Source of the DNA: Paracoccaceae bacterium
GTDB taxonomy: Bacteria > Pseudomonadota > Alphaproteobacteria > Rhodobacterales > Rhodobacteraceae
NCBI GenBank assembly: GCA_007134405.1
Contig: SLKW01000177.1
Coordinates: 1 to 6,976, forward strand
Length of the DNA: 6,976 bases
Direction: 5' to 3'
Below the pieces are notes generated by a model. The model did no database searches. It saw nothing but the letters and a program-made list of their open reading frames with translations, and was not told where the DNA came from. The translations under genes were made by a program, and so were the position numbers. Numbering within the stretch: the stretch's first letter is position 1; each line of letters starts with the position of its first letter. This document shows, one piece after another, positions 4,813 through 6,976 of this stretch.

Positions 4813-6225
4813 ATGGTCACGATCCGGCTGCACAATTCGCTGACCCGCCGCAAGGAGGTCTTCGCGCCGCTCGATGCCGCCAATGTGCGGATGTATGTCT
4901 GCGGCCCCACCGTCTACGACCGCGCGCATCTGGGCAACGCCCGGCCCGTCGTCGTCTTCGACGTCCTCTACCGCCTTCTGCGCCACGTCTACGGCGACGC
5001 CCATGTCACCTATGTGCGCAACTTCACCGACGTCGACGACAAGATCAACGCCCGCGCCCGCGAGATGCAGAAGGCCGGCGACACCCGCGACCTGAACGCG
5101 ATCATCCGGACGCTGACAGACGAAACCATCGGCTGGTACCACGCCGACATGGACGCCCTCGGCACCCTGCGCCCCACGCACGAGCCGCGCGCCACCGAGT
5201 TCATCGCCCAGATGATCGCCATGATCCGCACGCTCATTGACAAGGAATGCGCCTACGAGGCCGAGGGCCACGTGCTTTTCGATGTCCACGCCTGGCCCGA
5301 CTATGGCCGCCTCTCGGGCCGTTCGGTCGACGACATGATCGCCGGCGCGAGGGTCGAGGTCGCACCCTACAAGCGCGACGCGATGGATTTCGTTCTCTGG
5401 AAGCCCTCGACCGACGAAGAGCCCGGCTGGGACAGCCCCTGGGGCCGCGGCCGCCCCGGCTGGCATATCGAATGCTCGGCCATGGCCGAGGAGTTGCTGG
5501 GGCCGTCCTTCGACATCCATGGCGGCGGGCTAGACCTGCAGTTTCCGCACCACGAGAACGAGATGGCGCAATCCTGCTGCGCCCGCCCCGACGCGTGTTT
5601 CGCGCGCTACTGGCTGCACAACGAGATGGTGCAGGTCGATGGCAAGAAGATGGCGAAAAGCCTGGGCAACTTCTTCACCGTGCGCGACCTGCTCGATCAG
5701 GGCTGGCCGGGCGAGGTGATCCGCTTCGTCATGCTCCAGACGCACTACCGCAAGCCCATGGACTGGACGGAGGAAAAAGGCCGGCAAGCCCGCGCAACGC
5801 TCCAGAAGTGGCGCGCGCAGGTGGCGGGCGTCACCCCGGCGGAGGTTCATCCTGGCGTTGTTGCGGCCCTGAGCGATGATCTGAACACTGCGGGCGCGAT
5901 CGCCGAACTGCACCAACTGTCGCACGCCTCGGACGCATCCGCCTTGCTTGCATCGGCGCAGATTCTGGGGCTGCTGACACCCGCGCTCTCGGGTTGGGAG
6001 CAGGCTGGCCCCGCGGATAAGGCGGACCTGTCGCTTCTGGATGACCTGTCGCGCAGGCTGGCGCAGGCGCGGGAGCGGGCGAGAGAGAGCAAGGATTTTT
6101 CCGAAGTGGATCGGCTCAAGGCCGCGCTCGTGGCTGCGGGGGTCGAGGTCCGGATGTCGCGCGATGGCGTCGAATTGGTCCCTGGACCGGATTACGACTC
6201 CGCGAAGCTGGGTGCGCTGGCATGA
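4813..6225 (+). CDS. cysS: Cysteinyl-tRNA synthetase
   Basis: This cytoplasmic class I synthetase joins cysteine to tRNA-Cys using ATP. Its 470 residues fit the bacterial family (about 460). The HIGH motif is HLGN (residues 39-42, in '[13 protein letters not shown]'). The KMSKS motif is KMAKS (279-283), an Ala-for-Ser change in the third position that should be tolerated. The zinc ligands that select cysteine are all present: Cys30, Cys221, His246 and Glu250, with the same 25- and 4-residue spacings as E. coli (Cys209, His234, Glu238). '[12 protein letters not shown]' and '[14 protein letters not shown]' are family signatures. The C-terminal part (after about residue 340) is the DALR-type helical domain and anticodon-binding end. 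It is more divergent and uses somewhat less biased codons. GGAGG at 4803-4807 precedes the ATG by 5 nt. cimA overlaps its stop codon by 4 nt. Confidence 0.97.
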   Translation: MVTIRLHNSLTRRKEVFAPLDAANVRMYVCGPTVYDRAHLGNARPVVVFDVLYRLLRHVYGDAHVTYVRNFTDVDDKINARAREMQKAGDTRDLNAIIRTLTDETIGWYHADMDALGTLRPTHEPRATEFIAQMIAMIRTLIDKECAYEAEGHVLFDVHAWPDYGRLSGRSVDDMIAGARVEVAPYKRDAMDFVLWKPSTDEEPGWDSPWGRGRPGWHIECSAMAEELLGPSFDIHGGGLDLQFPHHENEMAQSCCARPDACFARYWLHNEMVQVDGKKMAKSLGNFFTVRDLLDQGWPGEVIRFVMLQTHYRKPMDWTEEKGRQARATLQKWRAQVAGVTPAEVHPGVVAALSDDLNTAGAIAELHQLSHASDASALLASAQILGLLTPALSGWEQAGPADKADLSLLDDLSRRLAQARERARESKDFSEVDRLKAALVAAGVEVRMSRDGVELVPGPDYDSAKLGALA

Positions 6226-6976
6226 CCAAACGCGAACGCCTCTACCTCTATGACACCACCCTTCGCGACGGGCAGCAGACGCAGGGCGTGCAGTTCTCGA
6301 CCGCCGACAAGCTTGCCATCGCCCAGGCGCTGGACGAGCTGGGCGTCGATTACATCGAGGGCGGCTGGCCGGGTGCCAATCCGACCGACAGCGAGTTCTT
6401 CGCCGCCGCCCCGCAAACCCGCGCCACGCTCACCGCTTTCGGCATGACCAAACGCGCCGGACGGTCGGCGGCGAATGACGAGGTGCTGGCGGCGGTTGTG
6501 AATGCCGGGACGGCCTCGGTCTGCCTGGTGGGCAAGACGCACGATTACCACGTCACCGCCGCGCTGGGGATCGCGCTCGAAGAAAACCTCGAGAACATTC
6601 GTGCCTCGGTCGCGCATGTCGCGGGCCTGGGCCGCGAGGCGCTTTTCGACGCTGAGCATTTCTTCGACGGCTACCGCGCCAATCCGGCCTATGCGCTGGA
6701 CTGCCTCAGGGCCGCGCTTGATGCCGGGGCGCGCTGGATCGTGCTGTGCGACACCAACGGCGGCACATTGCCGGTCGAGGTCGGGCGCGTGACGGCGGAA
6801 GTGATCGCTGTGGGGATCCCTGGCGCGAACCTGGGCATTCATTGCCACGACGATACCGGCAACGCCGTCGCTGCCTCGCTCGCTGCGGTCGATGCCGGGG
6901 CGCGGCAGATCCAGGGCACGCTCAATGGGCTGGGAGAGCGCTGCGGCAACGCGAACCTGATCACGCTGATCCCGAC
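6222..6976 (+). CDS. cimA: Citramalate synthase (3' end outside window)
   Basis: The enzyme condenses pyruvate and acetyl-CoA to (R)-citramalate, which feeds 2-oxobutanoate and isoleucine synthesis. The first 251 residues are visible; the full protein is usually about 520-540. It has the DRE-TIM / HMGL-like barrel: '[13 protein letters not shown]' at residues 10-22, with the metal-binding Asp11 and catalytic Arg15. '[10 protein letters not shown]' supplies the metal-binding His207 and His209, and '[13 protein letters not shown]' lies near the cut end. '[18 protein letters not shown]' and '[10 protein letters not shown]' point to the TIGR00977-type CimA rather than 2-isopropylmalate or homocitrate synthase. 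The missing C-terminal half would hold the regulatory domain, so feedback control cannot be judged. The ATG overlaps the cysS TGA (ATGA), giving tight translational coupling and making any cysS leader control act on cimA as well. Confidence 0.92.
   Translation, partial: MTKRERLYLYDTTLRDGQQTQGVQFSTADKLAIAQALDELGVDYIEGGWPGANPTDSEFFAAAPQTRATLTAFGMTKRAGRSAANDEVLAAVVNAGTASVCLVGKTHDYHVTAALGIALEENLENIRASVAHVAGLGREALFDAEHFFDGYRANPAYALDCLRAALDAGARWIVLCDTNGGTLPVEVGRVTAEVIAVGIPGANLGIHCHDDTGNAVAASLAAVDAGARQIQGTLNGLGERCGNANLITLIP

Noticed and set aside
4519..5520. 333-codon minus-strand frame opposite the cysS start and leader
   Set aside because: Shadow of cysS; composition is typical of antisense frames and no family motif is seen.

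Overview
The window is GC-rich chromosomal DNA with tightly packed genes. It most likely comes from an alphaproteobacterium of the Rhodobacterales (Rhodobacter/Roseobacter type). The basis is protein similarity recalled from memory (TIGR02281-type retropepsin, Rrf2/NsrR-like regulator, YjbR/MmcQ protein, CysRS followed by citramalate synthase), codon use dominated by G or C at third positions, and two perfect TTGAT-N4-ATCAA boxes like those used by FnrL. No transposase, integrase, phage gene, CRISPR array, tRNA or rRNA was seen.

Left part (1-2893): the window opens inside a clan AA aspartic protease gene (ending at 395), which converges on a minus-strand Rrf2-family regulator with three Fe-S-type cysteines (415-903). 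The regulator is divergent from a Tat-exported, type II-like sulfide:quinone oxidoreductase (1115-2434) and a small three-helix membrane protein (2448-2804). A strong intrinsic terminator (2861-2893) closes that unit. The 211-bp divergent spacer holds two perfect FNR-type boxes, one suitably placed for each promoter. It also holds a perfect inverted repeat (1059-1072) over the likely -10 region of the sqr promoter, a natural candidate operator for the Rrf2 protein. The arrangement reads as a sulfide-oxidation module controlled by oxygen or NO and by a Fe-S repressor.

Middle (2968-4142): bfd and bfr overlap by 14 nt and encode an iron-store release ferredoxin and a bacterioferritin with all haem and ferroxidase ligands present. 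After them comes a 436-bp convergent spacer with no convincing gene. It is not featureless: it holds a GC-rich hairpin, a near-identical 13-bp repeat pair, a bulged hairpin, and three exact copies of TGTCATACG spaced exactly 11 bp apart.

Right part (4143-6976): a minus-strand YjbR/MmcQ protein diverges from cysS (cysteinyl-tRNA synthetase), which overlaps cimA (citramalate synthase, cut by the window end) by 4 nt. Upstream of cysS lies a 14-codon ORF with two adjacent Cys codons, followed by four RNA segments that can pair in mutually exclusive ways. This looks like a leader-peptide control element sensing charged tRNA-Cys, and is the most notable candidate in the window. All functional claims come from reading the sequence; no database search was run.
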